This document shows, piece after piece, positions 1 to 8,932 of a stretch of DNA of 64,000 nt (the first letter of the stretch is position 1; each line of letters begins with the position of its first letter). The translations under genes and the position numbers were made by a program. This DNA comes from Leishmania infantum JPCM5 (taxonomy: Eukaryota; Euglenozoa; Kinetoplastea; Trypanosomatida; Trypanosomatidae), in NCBI RefSeq assembly GCF_000002875.2, contig NC_009416.2:1061501-1125500 (forward strand). The letters run 5' to 3'. A model generated the notes under the pieces. It was not told the origin of the DNA. It did no database searches and worked only from the letters and a program-made list of their open reading frames with translations.

Positions 1-2
1 GC

Positions 3-407
3 TTAGAAGCGCAGGCGCTGGAAGAACCACATGCTGCTGCCGGCGTTGTAGCGCGCCTGGAACACGTGCCTCACCAGCCTCTTCGAGCGCGAGCGCTTCG
101 ACGCGTCAGACACGTTGATCTTGCCGCGCAGCTCCTTCGACATGTCCACGTTGTAGCGGGTGGGCAGGAAGTGCTTGTGGTTCACAACGCGCAGGAACAC
201 GCCCACCTGCGAGCGGCGCGCGATCGTCTGCTTGCTCATCCCGCGCACGACCTTCTTCGGGTACTTCTTGATGCCCGCAAGCAGCGCGCGGCCGTACGGG
301 CGCTCCTTCGTCGCGATGTCAGAGTTCTGCACGATCACCGCCTTGTGGCCGGCGTAGCGGCCAGCCGTCACGATGACCACCTTACCAGGCTTCAGGAACT
401 TCGTCAT
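3..407 (-). CDS. RPL27: 60S ribosomal protein L27 (eL27), copy 1
   Basis: This gene encodes the 134-aa eL27 protein of the cytosolic large ribosomal subunit. The start at 407 opens MTKFLKPGKVVIVTAGRYAG, a KOW-type beta-barrel start that is diagnostic of the family, and the protein ends in the family's conserved RFQ-like tail (WFFQRLRF). The open frame continues upstream to 797, but that extension is low complexity and unlike any L27, so the 407 start is preferred. A pyrimidine-rich stretch followed by AG at about 452-458 is a plausible trans-splice acceptor. The coding sequence is identical to copy 2 (6334-6738) except for one silent change in codon Pro7 (A at 387, G at 6718). Similarity stops 5 nt upstream of the ATG. 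The stop codon lies 3 bases from the window edge, so the 3' flank cannot be compared. Confidence 0.97.
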   Translation of the reverse strand: MTKFLKPGKVVIVTAGRYAGHKAVIVQNSDIATKERPYGRALLAGIKKYPKKVVRGMSKQTIARRSQVGVFLRVVNHKHFLPTRYNVDMSKELRGKINVSDASKRSRSKRLVRHVFQARYNAGSSMWFFQRLRF

Positions 408-1328
408 CTCGTCGACTTGCAAGTTGTGCGTGCCAGTTGGAGACGTGGAGGCTGCACTTGACGGGAGTCGTGAAAGAGGATGAGGGGGCGACTTGACAGA
501 AACAACTTTCTGCACCGCGACGTTGGTATGTACGTGCGTGTTTAGGTTTATGTGTAGGTCATCGAATGGGTGGAGGTATGCCCAGCGGCGGCACACATAC
601 GGGCAAGCGGGGAGGAGCATGGAAGGTGGTGGGCAAGGCGGGCGAGAGACAACGTGAAGCGCAAGGAGAGCAGAGAAAGTGTGAGAGCTTCGCAAAGCGA
701 GGCGGCACGTGCGTGTCGGCAGGCACACCGAGACAGACCGAGACGCAGGAGGGCGTTTAAGTGGCGTCGGTAGACAAGATGGGGTTCGCTCGCACACAGA
801 GGAGGCCAGCGAGCGGTGGCTTGTCGCGGGGAGCTGGGCGGTCCAGCATGCAAGCCTCCTTGGGCGCGCATGGGCCGCGAGTCACCCCCTCATCAAAGAG
901 CGGAGCCGACAAGAGCTTTCGCCTGTCCCGCCCCTCTTCTCCTCTCCTCTCGCAGTCATCTTCTCCGTCGATTTCCATGCGCTCTTCTTCAAGCCGGGCC
1001 CACAACTTCGTGCTGCGCGTCTTTTCGCTCGGTTGCATCGCTGCTGTGGTCGCGGTTGCGTGAAGAGCAGCACGCGTGCGACGGTGGCCGAAGATGCGGC
1101 CGAACGAAAACAAGAGAGGACGCACTTGGTGGAGTGCCTGCGGGCGCGTGTGTGCATGTGTGTGTGGCGATGGGTGAGTAGCTGTTCGTGTAGCTTGTGT
1201 CCCACGTGAGCAGGGGGAGGGGGAAGGGAGGGGTGCTCGTCTCGCAGTGCGCCAGTCCCACGCAGGCGCACACGCGTGCGCCAATGCAACCATGCGAGCC
1301 TTCGCGTGCACACGAGTGTGCCGTGCGC
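408..1328. other. intergenic region, no gene seen
   Basis: This should hold the 3' UTR of the 1128-aa gene and the 5' UTR and splice signals of L27 copy 1. On the minus strand, a C/T-rich tract near 455-500 precedes candidate AG acceptors at 457-458 and 452-453. The rest is simple sequence rich in CA/GT and GA. Overlapping open frames exist on both strands but look compositional. Confidence 0.6.
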
Positions 1329-4300
1329 TCACTGCAAAGACTTCAGCAGCCGCTTCTCCATAGTGCTGAGCTTCTGCATGGTCGCCTTTTCCTCGTGGAG
1401 GACCTGGTCCTTTGCAGTATCGCGCACCTCCTGCAGCACAAGACGAGCTCTCTCCGACAGCGGTATCGTTTCGACGGAGGATTTTGTGCCCGTTACCTGC
1501 ACCTTCCTCTCGCCGTTCCGTGGCGGTGACGTCACCTTGCCCAATGGCGTAGCGGCGGCCGATGCCGTGGGCGCTGACAACAGTTGCGACGTGTACCACC
1601 ACACCTGCAGGCAGTCCTGTACCCGCATCGCACCCATCTTCTTCTGAACGAACCGTAGCGCCGGCACCGCCTCTGCCTCTCGTCCTTCCGCGGCGAAGTG
1701 GAGAGCGAGCACGGTGATGTCGAGCAGCTGCTGCGGGTTTCCGAGCAGCGGCAGCATCCTCGTCTGCTCCAGGTTTGCCACCAGACGCTCTTCCTCTGCA
1801 CTTCCACGCGGCGGCATTCCGCTGAACCGCAGCCCGCACACCATTTGACCCCACAAGAAGGTGTTTGGCCGCAGGCTCGGCGACCGGGCAATGTCCTGTA
1901 GCCGCTCGGCGACACGCGCACCGGCGGTTTCGATCAGCTGCGCAAACGCTCTCGTCAGATGAGTCCACTCCTTCACCGTGAAAGCCCACTGCCCAGCGCC
2001 TGGCGTTACTGTACCCCGTTGCGTATCCTGCGTCGATGACGCGGAGCCGGTCCACAGCACCGAAGACAGGTGAAAGTACTCCTTCACACATGGCCAGTAC
2101 CAGTTCAGCCGGGCGAGGTCAACGAAGAGAGAGCGTGACGTGACAAGCCGCTGCTCCAGTGCCCGCATCGTCTCCAGCAGTAGAGTTGTCGAGACCCCGT
2201 CTGCAGGGCCCCCAAAGCGGCAGAGGGACGCGAGAAACTCCGCCAGAGACGTTGCGGAGTTGATGGAGCGGAAGGAGTCGCTTGGCCGCAGCGGCGGGGT
2301 GCACAGCCGCTTGCCAATCTCTGCCAGCACCGCCTGCACCGCTGGATTCTCGTACTGGCGTAGTTCGATGAGGCCGTTGAAGCAGAACACCAGCTGCAGA
2401 AGCGTGAGGCGCGTGAGCTCCTCCATCGTGGGAAAAAACTTCCCGGGCACCAGAGTCCCGTCGCACGGCGCCTTGACAAATCGCTGGCCGTTCACTTGCC
2501 CGAGGCTCTTCAGCAACGTCACCTTCGCGGCAGAACTCAGCGCCGTGCCAAGCTCCGGCAGAGCGCGAACGACGCCGTGCACAACGTGGCGGGACTTGAC
2601 GTGATGGCGGGCCACCACCACCATCACACTCACCTGCTCGAAGCTCGACAGAGAGCGGCCCTTCAGGTGGTCCATCACTGTGATGTAGGGTGCCTTGGCA
2701 CCCACACCCATCCTCGACAGAGAAGACAAGTAGCGGACGAGCTGGGATGTGTGCACCTCCCCGAGAGTGCCCTGCAGCGGGCCTTGCAGCTGTTCATTGA
2801 GCAGTTTCATGAGGACTCGCCGCTCCTCAGCGACTGCGCGCACAACAGACTCACGCAGCCTAGGTTGCGTCTCTGGCGCACTGCTCAAATCCGCCGCCGA
2901 AGAACAGAGACCGCACTGCTCCTGCTGCTCTTGTTGGTGACGCATCTGCAGAGCTTGATCGGTATAGTGTGCCACGACGAGTTCGTTGAGCACATGCACG
3001 CAATCCCTTGCCGTGAAGCCGGCGCTGCAGGTCATAATCAACCCACACAAGGCGCGGTGCTTGCGCGCCGTGTCGGCCAGCGTCAGCGGAGAGCAGCGCT
3101 GCAGCACATCCCTGGACTTGAGGGTAGCTTGACCGTCTGCATCAAAGGCGATGAAAGGCTGCGATGCCGCTGCCACTGTCAACGCGCCGGGCACGTCGGT
3201 GGCGCAGGGCGTGTAGACACGCCAGTAGAAGACAGCAGCGGCAACGCTCGCTTGCTCGCGCGAGGACAGCTCTGCCATGAAGCGGAGCAACACCGACGCG
3301 GACTTCTCGATGGCGTTTGCAAGCGTGGTGCACAAGTTGAGAACGTGTGCCCGCACCGCGGTGGCTGGCGCCGCCGGTTTCGACTTTTCCCCGGAACCCC
3401 CGTCAACGTGCCCTGCGCTTTTTGGCATGTCGTTGTCGATGTATTCATCCAGCGCCGCCTCGGGAATCGTGCCGAGTAGCGGCAGCAAACGTGTCTGTGC
3501 GTGATGCACGACAGCGGGGTCGTTGCGACCGGTATCGTAGAGAACTGAAGAGAGGCGGTGCAGCAGTCGTGCGTAAAGGCGCAGACACAGCCCAGCATGC
3601 ACCCACGATTGACCTCGCACCGAAGTCAGCGACAGAAGATCTGCGAGCGCGCTGGCGCCACTGGCCAGCTGAGGCACCGTGAAGTGCTGAACATCGGCAT
3701 TCCCCAAGCCCTGCAAAACGGCCAGAAGAAGTGCGTTGTCTGTGAGTCGAAGCGTCGTCAGACGCGTGAGCCACGCGCACAGCTGCGAGACGGACAGTGA
3801 TGGTACGGTGGTGAGTGCGCATGCAAGTAGATCCGGAATAAGAGGACGGCTGGCGTCCAGCAGCATGGCCCCATCGGCCGCCTCCGGTGGCGTGTCGGCT
3901 GCCGTCTCAGCATCCTTCCCCGTCGAAGTAGCCGCGCCGCGGCTTTTCTCACGGTGGAACGGTATCGATGGCACAGAGGATGAGGATGGTGAAGAGGAGG
4001 TAGCACCGTCACTTGAAGCCGGCCGTCGCCGCACCGTCAGCACATCGACCAGCGAGATGAGCTCCTGCTTGCTGAAGGTGCTGAGACGAGCCTGCACCAC
4101 GCGCAAAACATGCTCCAGCGAAAAAGATGCCCATTCAAAGCTGCTCACGCTCGGCCTACCGCCATGGGGTGCATCCCCCGCGGCAGCCGAGGTCGAGGAG
4201 GCGGCTTCGACAATGACCCGCGTCACACCAAGCAGGTCCACAGGCCGCTCGACGACGCTCGCCAGCGCCATCGTCCGCTCCCGAACCTCCTCTAACAGTC

Positions 4301-4715
4301 GCGAATTCACGAGCGGCGCGCAGGCGTCACAGCCGACGTAGGGTCTCAACTTCAGCAGCGCCTCCATGACCAACACAGTTTCCGTGGCGGTGAGCGAGTC
4401 GGCCACTTCCACCAGCTCCGCCTGCACACACTGCACAGTGCTTTGCAGATCCGCGTTCAACACGGTGCGAAAGTCACAGGTCTCACTGACAGCAGCAGCC
4501 AGCGCGTGCAGCATGTTTGCCTGCGAGCGTGCATCAGCGCCGCCGCACAGTTGCCTCACTATAGGGAGAGCGTTAAGCGCTGGTGAGCTCGAGGACACGT
4601 AGAGCAAGTCGAGCTGACGAAGAGCGTGAACCGCCATACCGGCCTGATTACTCGACAGCACCCCCGGTGTGCACGCGCGGCGGAGAAGCCGTCGCAACTG
4701 CACCTGTGCCTGCAT
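1329..4715 (-). CDS. conserved hypothetical protein, helical repeats, possibly mitochondrial
   Basis: This is a 1128-aa protein of unknown function that I do not recognise. The N-terminus (about residues 1-22) is rich in Arg and hydrophobic residues with no acidic residue, which fits a mitochondrial targeting peptide. Most of the rest is predicted helical, Leu/Ala-rich, with short repeated helix pairs (for example around LSLVDVL, LSSLSRMGVG and LLKSLGQVNG). This resembles the helical-repeat organellar RNA-binding proteins common in kinetoplastids (OPR/FASTK-RAP style), but I see no clear RAP domain. Residues around 225-280 form a Ser/Ala-rich disordered insert. The C-terminus is a basic, charged helix ending in EKRLLKSLQ. 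The ATG at 4715 is the first in frame and follows a strong pyrimidine tract and acceptor. The gene sits between the two L27 copies. Gene existence is secure; the mitochondrial RNA role is only an inference. Confidence 0.75.
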   Translation of the reverse strand: MQAQVQLRRLLRRACTPGVLSSNQAGMAVHALRQLDLLYVSSSSPALNALPIVRQLCGGADARSQANMLHALAAAVSETCDFRTVLNADLQSTVQCVQAELVEVADSLTATETVLVMEALLKLRPYVGCDACAPLVNSRLLEEVRERTMALASVVERPVDLLGVTRVIVEAASSTSAAAGDAPHGGRPSVSSFEWASFSLEHVLRVVQARLSTFSKQELISLVDVLTVRRRPASSDGATSSSPSSSSVPSIPFHREKSRGAATSTGKDAETAADTPPEAADGAMLLDASRPLIPDLLACALTTVPSLSVSQLCAWLTRLTTLRLTDNALLLAVLQGLGNADVQHFTVPQLASGASALADLLSLTSVRGQSWVHAGLCLRLYARLLHRLSSVLYDTGRNDPAVVHHAQTRLLPLLGTIPEAALDEYIDNDMPKSAGHVDGGSGEKSKPAAPATAVRAHVLNLCTTLANAIEKSASVLLRFMAELSSREQASVAAAVFYWRVYTPCATDVPGALTVAAASQPFIAFDADGQATLKSRDVLQRCSPLTLADTARKHRALCGLIMTCSAGFTARDCVHVLNELVVAHYTDQALQMRHQQEQQEQCGLCSSAADLSSAPETQPRLRESVVRAVAEERRVLMKLLNEQLQGPLQGTLGEVHTSQLVRYLSSLSRMGVGAKAPYITVMDHLKGRSLSSFEQVSVMVVVARHHVKSRHVVHGVVRALPELGTALSSAAKVTLLKSLGQVNGQRFVKAPCDGTLVPGKFFPTMEELTRLTLLQLVFCFNGLIELRQYENPAVQAVLAEIGKRLCTPPLRPSDSFRSINSATSLAEFLASLCRFGGPADGVSTTLLLETMRALEQRLVTSRSLFVDLARLNWYWPCVKEYFHLSSVLWTGSASSTQDTQRGTVTPGAGQWAFTVKEWTHLTRAFAQLIETAGARVAERLQDIARSPSLRPNTFLWGQMVCGLRFSGMPPRGSAEEERLVANLEQTRMLPLLGNPQQLLDITVLALHFAAEGREAEAVPALRFVQKKMGAMRVQDCLQVWWYTSQLLSAPTASAAATPLGKVTSPPRNGERKVQVTGTKSSVETIPLSERARLVLQEVRDTAKDQVLHEEKATMQKLSTMEKRLLKSLQ

Positions 4716-4743
4716 GGCAGTGGCGCGTCGGTACTACGTTCTA

Positions 4744-4790
4744 CTGTGTTACACGCACACGAGGGGGGGGGGGGGGGGCAAAAAAGAAGG
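4744..4790 (-). promoter_or_regulatory. probable spliced-leader acceptor with C16 polypyrimidine tract
   Basis: Read on the minus strand, a CTTCTTTTTTG stretch runs into 16 consecutive C residues (plus-strand G run 4763-4778) and then reaches CACAG at 4744-4745, with a second AG at 4741-4742. The ATG of the 1128-aa gene follows about 28 nt later. This is the expected layout of a trypanosomatid trans-splice acceptor. Confidence 0.6.
4763..4778. repeat. homopolymer tract, 16 G
   Basis: This is an uninterrupted plus-strand G run, equivalent to C16 in the polypyrimidine tract of the 1128-aa gene's splice acceptor. Confidence 0.95.
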
Positions 4791-6333
4791 TGCCGCGCTT
4801 CATTACAGAGACGGGGCGAGTGCGAAGCAGAAGTTAGTAGATGAGTGGACAGTGGTGAGCAAGCACGCCCCTAGAGAGAGGGTCAGAGGAGAAGCGCCTA
4901 CACAGAGTAAGCCATAAAGCTGTGTTGCGAGTGTGCCAAGGCCCACCTCCTCGCAGAGCTAACACGAATACTGGCGACGGTAGACCCTGTGAAGAGCCGC
5001 CACAGTGCTGCCGATCCACCAGAAGCAGCAGACCAGTCAGTGCCCTCTTGTGGGACCAAGGGGCAAACCGACGGATGCCTTCACGCCATCACCTCCCACA
5101 AACATACTCACATACGCGCTAGCCACGCAAGTTGCACCACGCGGAGGTGTGTACCACCTGGCCGGGTAAAAGACGGGACGCTGGCGGGAGAGGCGAGTGG
5201 GAGAGGCGCAGTCGTTGCTCTGTCCGGAGGGAGAAGGTGGGGGTGTGGGGGTGACCCGAATCCAGGCTCCTCCCTGGCTGACCGCTCTCATGATCGCCTT
5301 GCAGGCTTTCCGTCCTGCGTTCATGTTTGACCTTTTACGTTGTTTTGAAGCTCGAAAAGAAGAAACGACCAAACGAAAAGGAAAGAGAGAGACGCGCAGG
5401 TGCGTGCAGGCGCACCGGCACCGGCACGCACATGCGTGAGCGGCAACGTCAAAGTAGGACAACGAAAGGAGTCAGTGAACGCACGCACACACAGAGAGAG
5501 AGAAGGTAACGCGGCGCTTCGCTAAGAAGCAGAGAGCGAGGAGGAAAGATACATGTGAGCAGCTCTAGGAACCCTCTTGATGACGAAGGTCAGCACCACT
5601 GCTCTGGAGGTGCACCGCAGATGCCACGCCTTTGCAGCTCATCACGTAGGCGCCTCTCCCACTCCTCCTTTTCTCGAGCTGCCATCCCTCGCTCCTCCCC
5701 CCTTCTGAAAGAGCGCGTGTGCGCGTGCGTTGACTCGCTTTCCCCTTCCTCTGTCCTTCTCCGTCGCCGGTCGCTGCACTCGGAATTCCGCGCGCACGCA
5801 TGTGGCGAAAAGACCGTCTTCCGCGCAGTATCCTCCGCTGCCACTACACCACGCCCCAGTCGCACATCAAGCCCGCATGTCATGGCGCGCTGGCAACCGC
5901 CTTTCCTTCCTTCTGTTTTGTTTTTCACCTCACGCAAGCCTGGGTGTGTATTTCTCCGCCGAGGCTCCCGGCGCCGCCTGGCGCTACGGCGCGAGAGCAG
6001 CCGCACATGCACGCCAGGAGCGGGATAGACGCACGCAGGCGCATATCACGCTGAGCGCAAAAGAGGGCAACAGAACACATCGATGAAACAGGCGGACGCG
6101 GATGCGTGTAAGACGAGCCGAGTGGGAGGGCACGTCCAGGAGGAAGTCGGGCGTGCACGAGAGCGCCCATTCGAATGCCCGGAGGCGGCGGGGCGTTAGC
6201 GGCTTTGCACAGATGGGTCGGAAGGGACAGAGAAGGCGGCCGTGCACCCCTTCGGCGCTCTCCAGCCTCCAGATCGGCCGTCCGCCGCGCCCGCCCGAGA
6301 AGCCCCTCTCAGACTGCTCCGTGCCTCCGCTGC

Positions 6334-6738
6334 TTAGAAGCGCAGGCGCTGGAAGAACCACATGCTGCTGCCGGCGTTGTAGCGCGCCTGGAACACGTGC
6401 CTCACCAGCCTCTTCGAGCGCGAGCGCTTCGACGCGTCAGACACGTTGATCTTGCCGCGCAGCTCCTTCGACATGTCCACGTTGTAGCGGGTGGGCAGGA
6501 AGTGCTTGTGGTTCACAACGCGCAGGAACACGCCCACCTGCGAGCGGCGCGCGATCGTCTGCTTGCTCATCCCGCGCACGACCTTCTTCGGGTACTTCTT
6601 GATGCCCGCAAGCAGCGCGCGGCCGTACGGGCGCTCCTTCGTCGCGATGTCAGAGTTCTGCACGATCACCGCCTTGTGGCCGGCGTAGCGGCCAGCCGTC
6701 ACGATGACCACCTTACCGGGCTTCAGGAACTTCGTCAT
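6334..6738 (-). CDS. RPL27: 60S ribosomal protein L27 (eL27), copy 2
   Basis: This is the second 134-aa eL27 gene and encodes exactly the same protein as copy 1; only the Pro7 codon differs (CCC here, CCT in copy 1). The frame is open upstream to 6834, but the 6738 ATG gives the canonical L27 start. A very clear splice acceptor sits 32 nt upstream at 6771. The sequence immediately upstream of position -5 is unrelated to that of copy 1, so the two copies use different 5' UTRs and may be processed or expressed differently. Duplicated ribosomal protein genes are common in trypanosomatids, usually as tandem neighbours. Here a 1128-aa gene separates them. Confidence 0.97.
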   Translation of the reverse strand: MTKFLKPGKVVIVTAGRYAGHKAVIVQNSDIATKERPYGRALLAGIKKYPKKVVRGMSKQTIARRSQVGVFLRVVNHKHFLPTRYNVDMSKELRGKINVSDASKRSRSKRLVRHVFQARYNAGSSMWFFQRLRF

Positions 6739-7694
6739 CTCGTGCGGAAGTGGAAGTACGAGGCAAAATGCTGAAGAGGGAGAGTCAAAGGGGTGCCACG
6801 CAGGGCAAGCGCGAAGGGAAGCGAGTGGCCACACAGCGGCGCCGTTGCCAGCGCGTGCGGCGTGTGCGCGTGTGTGTCAAAGAGTGAGTGTTGGTGTGCG
6901 AGAGAGAGGGGGAGGTGACGGAAAGGCACACCAGCGCACACACAGTGAGACAACGAAAAGTATCGAGAGAGATGTCGGACGTGAGGCAGAGAGACAGACG
7001 GTGAAGAGGGCACCGTGACGAAGGAGAGGCGAGAGAAGACGCCTCACAGCCCAAAGGCGGCGAAAGGGAAGACGAATATGCGGTGCAAGACGCAAGGCGT
7101 TCGTCAGAGAACAGCGCAGGCCTAAAGGAGATGAGGGAGCGACGTCAGTGAGACTTTGCTGCTTCCCCTTGACCGTGCAGATGCGTCGAATATCAAAGAC
7201 ACGTACTCGCTTCACACGCGTACCCTAAATCCTCCAGCGCAAGAGCCGACTGTAGGTTTCCTTGCCTATCCTGTGATTCGTTGCGGAAACAGATATCTGC
7301 TGTGCCGAAAGCAGCCACGCAAGGGCACGCCGTCACGAAGGTACACATACCAAGGCATACAAGAGTGCGGGCTGCCTGACCTCAGCCCCACTCCAACTAC
7401 GAATGCACGCGGCGAAGACCGAAAGTCAAAAGAAAAAATGGGCGCACGTCAAGCAGTAGCACGTCCAAGACGTAGTAGCGACAAGAAGGGCACGCAAGAA
7501 CGGCTCACGGCCAGCTCTGTTGGTCGGGAGTACCGGCCCGGCAGACATGCGCACGCATTTTTGTTCTGCGCTGGGAGAGGGAAAGCAAGACCTGTCCACA
7601 TCGGACCAACCTATCGCTGCTCTGCATCCCTCTTCGGCATCACACACGCACACACAAACAAGGCATCATGCGCTGGTGGCGTGAGGCTGCCTTC
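6739..7694. other. intergenic region, no gene seen
   Basis: This holds the 5' UTR and splice acceptor of L27 copy 2 and the presumed 3' UTR of the TRAPPC4-like gene. The 6780-7030 part is dominated by GA-rich sequence, which is pyrimidine-rich on the coding strand. Open frames here are short and low complexity. Confidence 0.55.
6771..6794 (-). promoter_or_regulatory. probable spliced-leader acceptor for L27 copy 2
   Basis: On the minus strand, CCCCTTTGACTCTCCCTCTTCAG ends with AG at 6771-6772. The pyrimidine tract and the first downstream AG give a 32-nt 5' UTR ahead of the ATG at 6738. Confidence 0.7.
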
Positions 7695-8144
7695 TCACAT
7701 GCGCTGGTACTTGGCCACCGTTGTCCTGATGGCTTCGGTGAACGCGGGGATGCGAATGGGCTGGCCAATGCCGGCATCGTCCACGGTATGAAAGGGGTTC
7801 TTGGTCGCAAACTCCGCGTACAGGGCGTGGAGCTCCTTGAACAAATTCGTGCACTCCATCGTTCGGTTGTCGGAGAAGAGCACGAACTTCACCGAGGTCG
7901 GGGTCTCGTAGACGTGGATGTTGTGCTCCTCGCACTCGACCAGGGTCATGCAGGCGCTGTCGAGTGGGTCGGCGTTCGGCGTCAGTTGCTGCGACATGCC
8001 ACAGGTTGAGAAGAGGACGCTGGACAAGGTCAACTGCATATCCGGGTTGGCCCCAAGTTCGCCGATGTTATCAGGGCTCGTGAAGGCCGTCTTGGTGATG
8101 AGTTGACCGGACTGGTTGATGATCCACAACAGATGCACCACCAT
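7695..8144 (-). CDS. TRAPP complex subunit, TRAPPC4/Trs23-like (sybindin family)
   Basis: This is a 149-aa longin-fold protein of the TRAPP tethering complex, which acts as the Rab1/Ypt1 exchange factor in ER-Golgi and intra-Golgi traffic. The N-terminus (VVHLLWIINQSGQLI) is the first longin strand. Residues 84-95 (SVKFVLFSDNRT) and 100-118 (LFKELHALYAEFATKNPFH) closely match the C-terminal signature of TRAPPC4/Trs23, where a VKFxxxxD strand is followed by a helix ending in FxxKNPF. TRAPPC1/Bet5 is a related family of similar length, but the ending fits TRAPPC4 better. At 149 residues it lacks the PDZ-like insertion that makes the animal protein about 219 aa. The first ATG is at 8144. The splice acceptor is less obvious; a pyrimidine stretch at about 8265-8305 followed by an AG at 8238 is one candidate. 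Confidence 0.88.
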   Translation of the reverse strand: MVVHLLWIINQSGQLITKTAFTSPDNIGELGANPDMQLTLSSVLFSTCGMSQQLTPNADPLDSACMTLVECEEHNIHVYETPTSVKFVLFSDNRTMECTNLFKELHALYAEFATKNPFHTVDDAGIGQPIRIPAFTEAIRTTVAKYQRM

Positions 8145-8932
8145 GGCTGCCAGTGGTCGTCGCGACGCTGGTGATAAGCACTGCTACACCTGAGACGACT
8201 GCTGCTGCTATTCCTCACCTCGACAGCCAGTCATCAGCTCGTCAAGCCCGACGTGTAAGATAACAACAAAGTAGACAAGACAACGAGGGAGAAGAATAAG
8301 GGACACGTGCGGGTGTCCATCGCTGATATGAACGTCCAACAGCGGAACAGTTAACAGGAGGTGAGAGGTGTGTTTGTGTGTGTGGGGGGGGAGCATCGTC
8401 CACATACACACACACTATCCCCTCCTCCTTCCGCAGACGCACGGGTGGCTTTGGTGAAGGGGAAGACAGGGAGTCCTCAGTGCACCGCCATCCGATTGGC
8501 AGAACGTTTTACACACACATATACACACACGAGAGTGGCGACATCAGCGTTTCGTCGATGCGCACCCTTGCGATACGATGTTCGCCTGCGTGTGCCCCCT
8601 TGGCCACGTATATCCTTTTTTTTATATCCGCCTTTTCTGTTTTAGTGCCTCAGGGGTGGTGGGGAGCACCAACCGCGCCATTAACGTCACGTTACCCGAG
8701 AGTGGTGTAAGGAAGAAGAAAGAAGATGCCATAGAGAGCGCGCTGCAGGCGTTGCGGTTGCCTCGCCGTCGAAAGTGAATAGCGCCAGCCAGCCTCTGCC
8801 CCGGGCTGCTCTTTGCTATAACTCGAGAGTAGGTGGAGTGAGAAGGCGTCCGCGCGTCCACGTACTTTGCACATGCAGGCACATCTACACCGGACAAGCA
8901 GGCGGTGGCGCCATGTGGCATGCTCTCATGCG
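8145..8932. other. intergenic region, no gene seen
   Basis: This is the 5' region of the TRAPPC4-like gene and the 3' region of the 1039-aa gene. It contains short CA repeats around 8404-8414 and 8510-8530. No gene-like frame is present. Confidence 0.55.

Larger units (their letters stand above)
4716..6333. other. 1.6-kb intergenic region, no gene seen
   Basis: This lies between L27 copy 2 and the 1128-aa gene. It holds the splice acceptor near 4744 and the 16-base G run; the remainder is 3' UTR-like simple sequence. A GA-rich block at about 5340-5545 reads as polypyrimidine on the coding strand. I see no convincing protein or RNA gene. Confidence 0.55.

Noticed and set aside
408..797. Upstream extension of the L27 copy 1 frame (264-aa version)
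   Set aside because: The extra N-terminus is low complexity, crosses the apparent splice acceptor and is absent from L27 proteins.
757..2091. 444-aa minus-strand open frame overlapping the 1128-aa gene
   Set aside because: It is a shadow in another frame of a GC-rich gene plus intergenic sequence; composition is Arg/Ala/Gly-rich with no domain.
2496..3479. 327-aa plus-strand open frame
   Set aside because: It is antisense to the 1128-aa gene; Arg/His/Leu-rich shadow translation with no recognisable fold.
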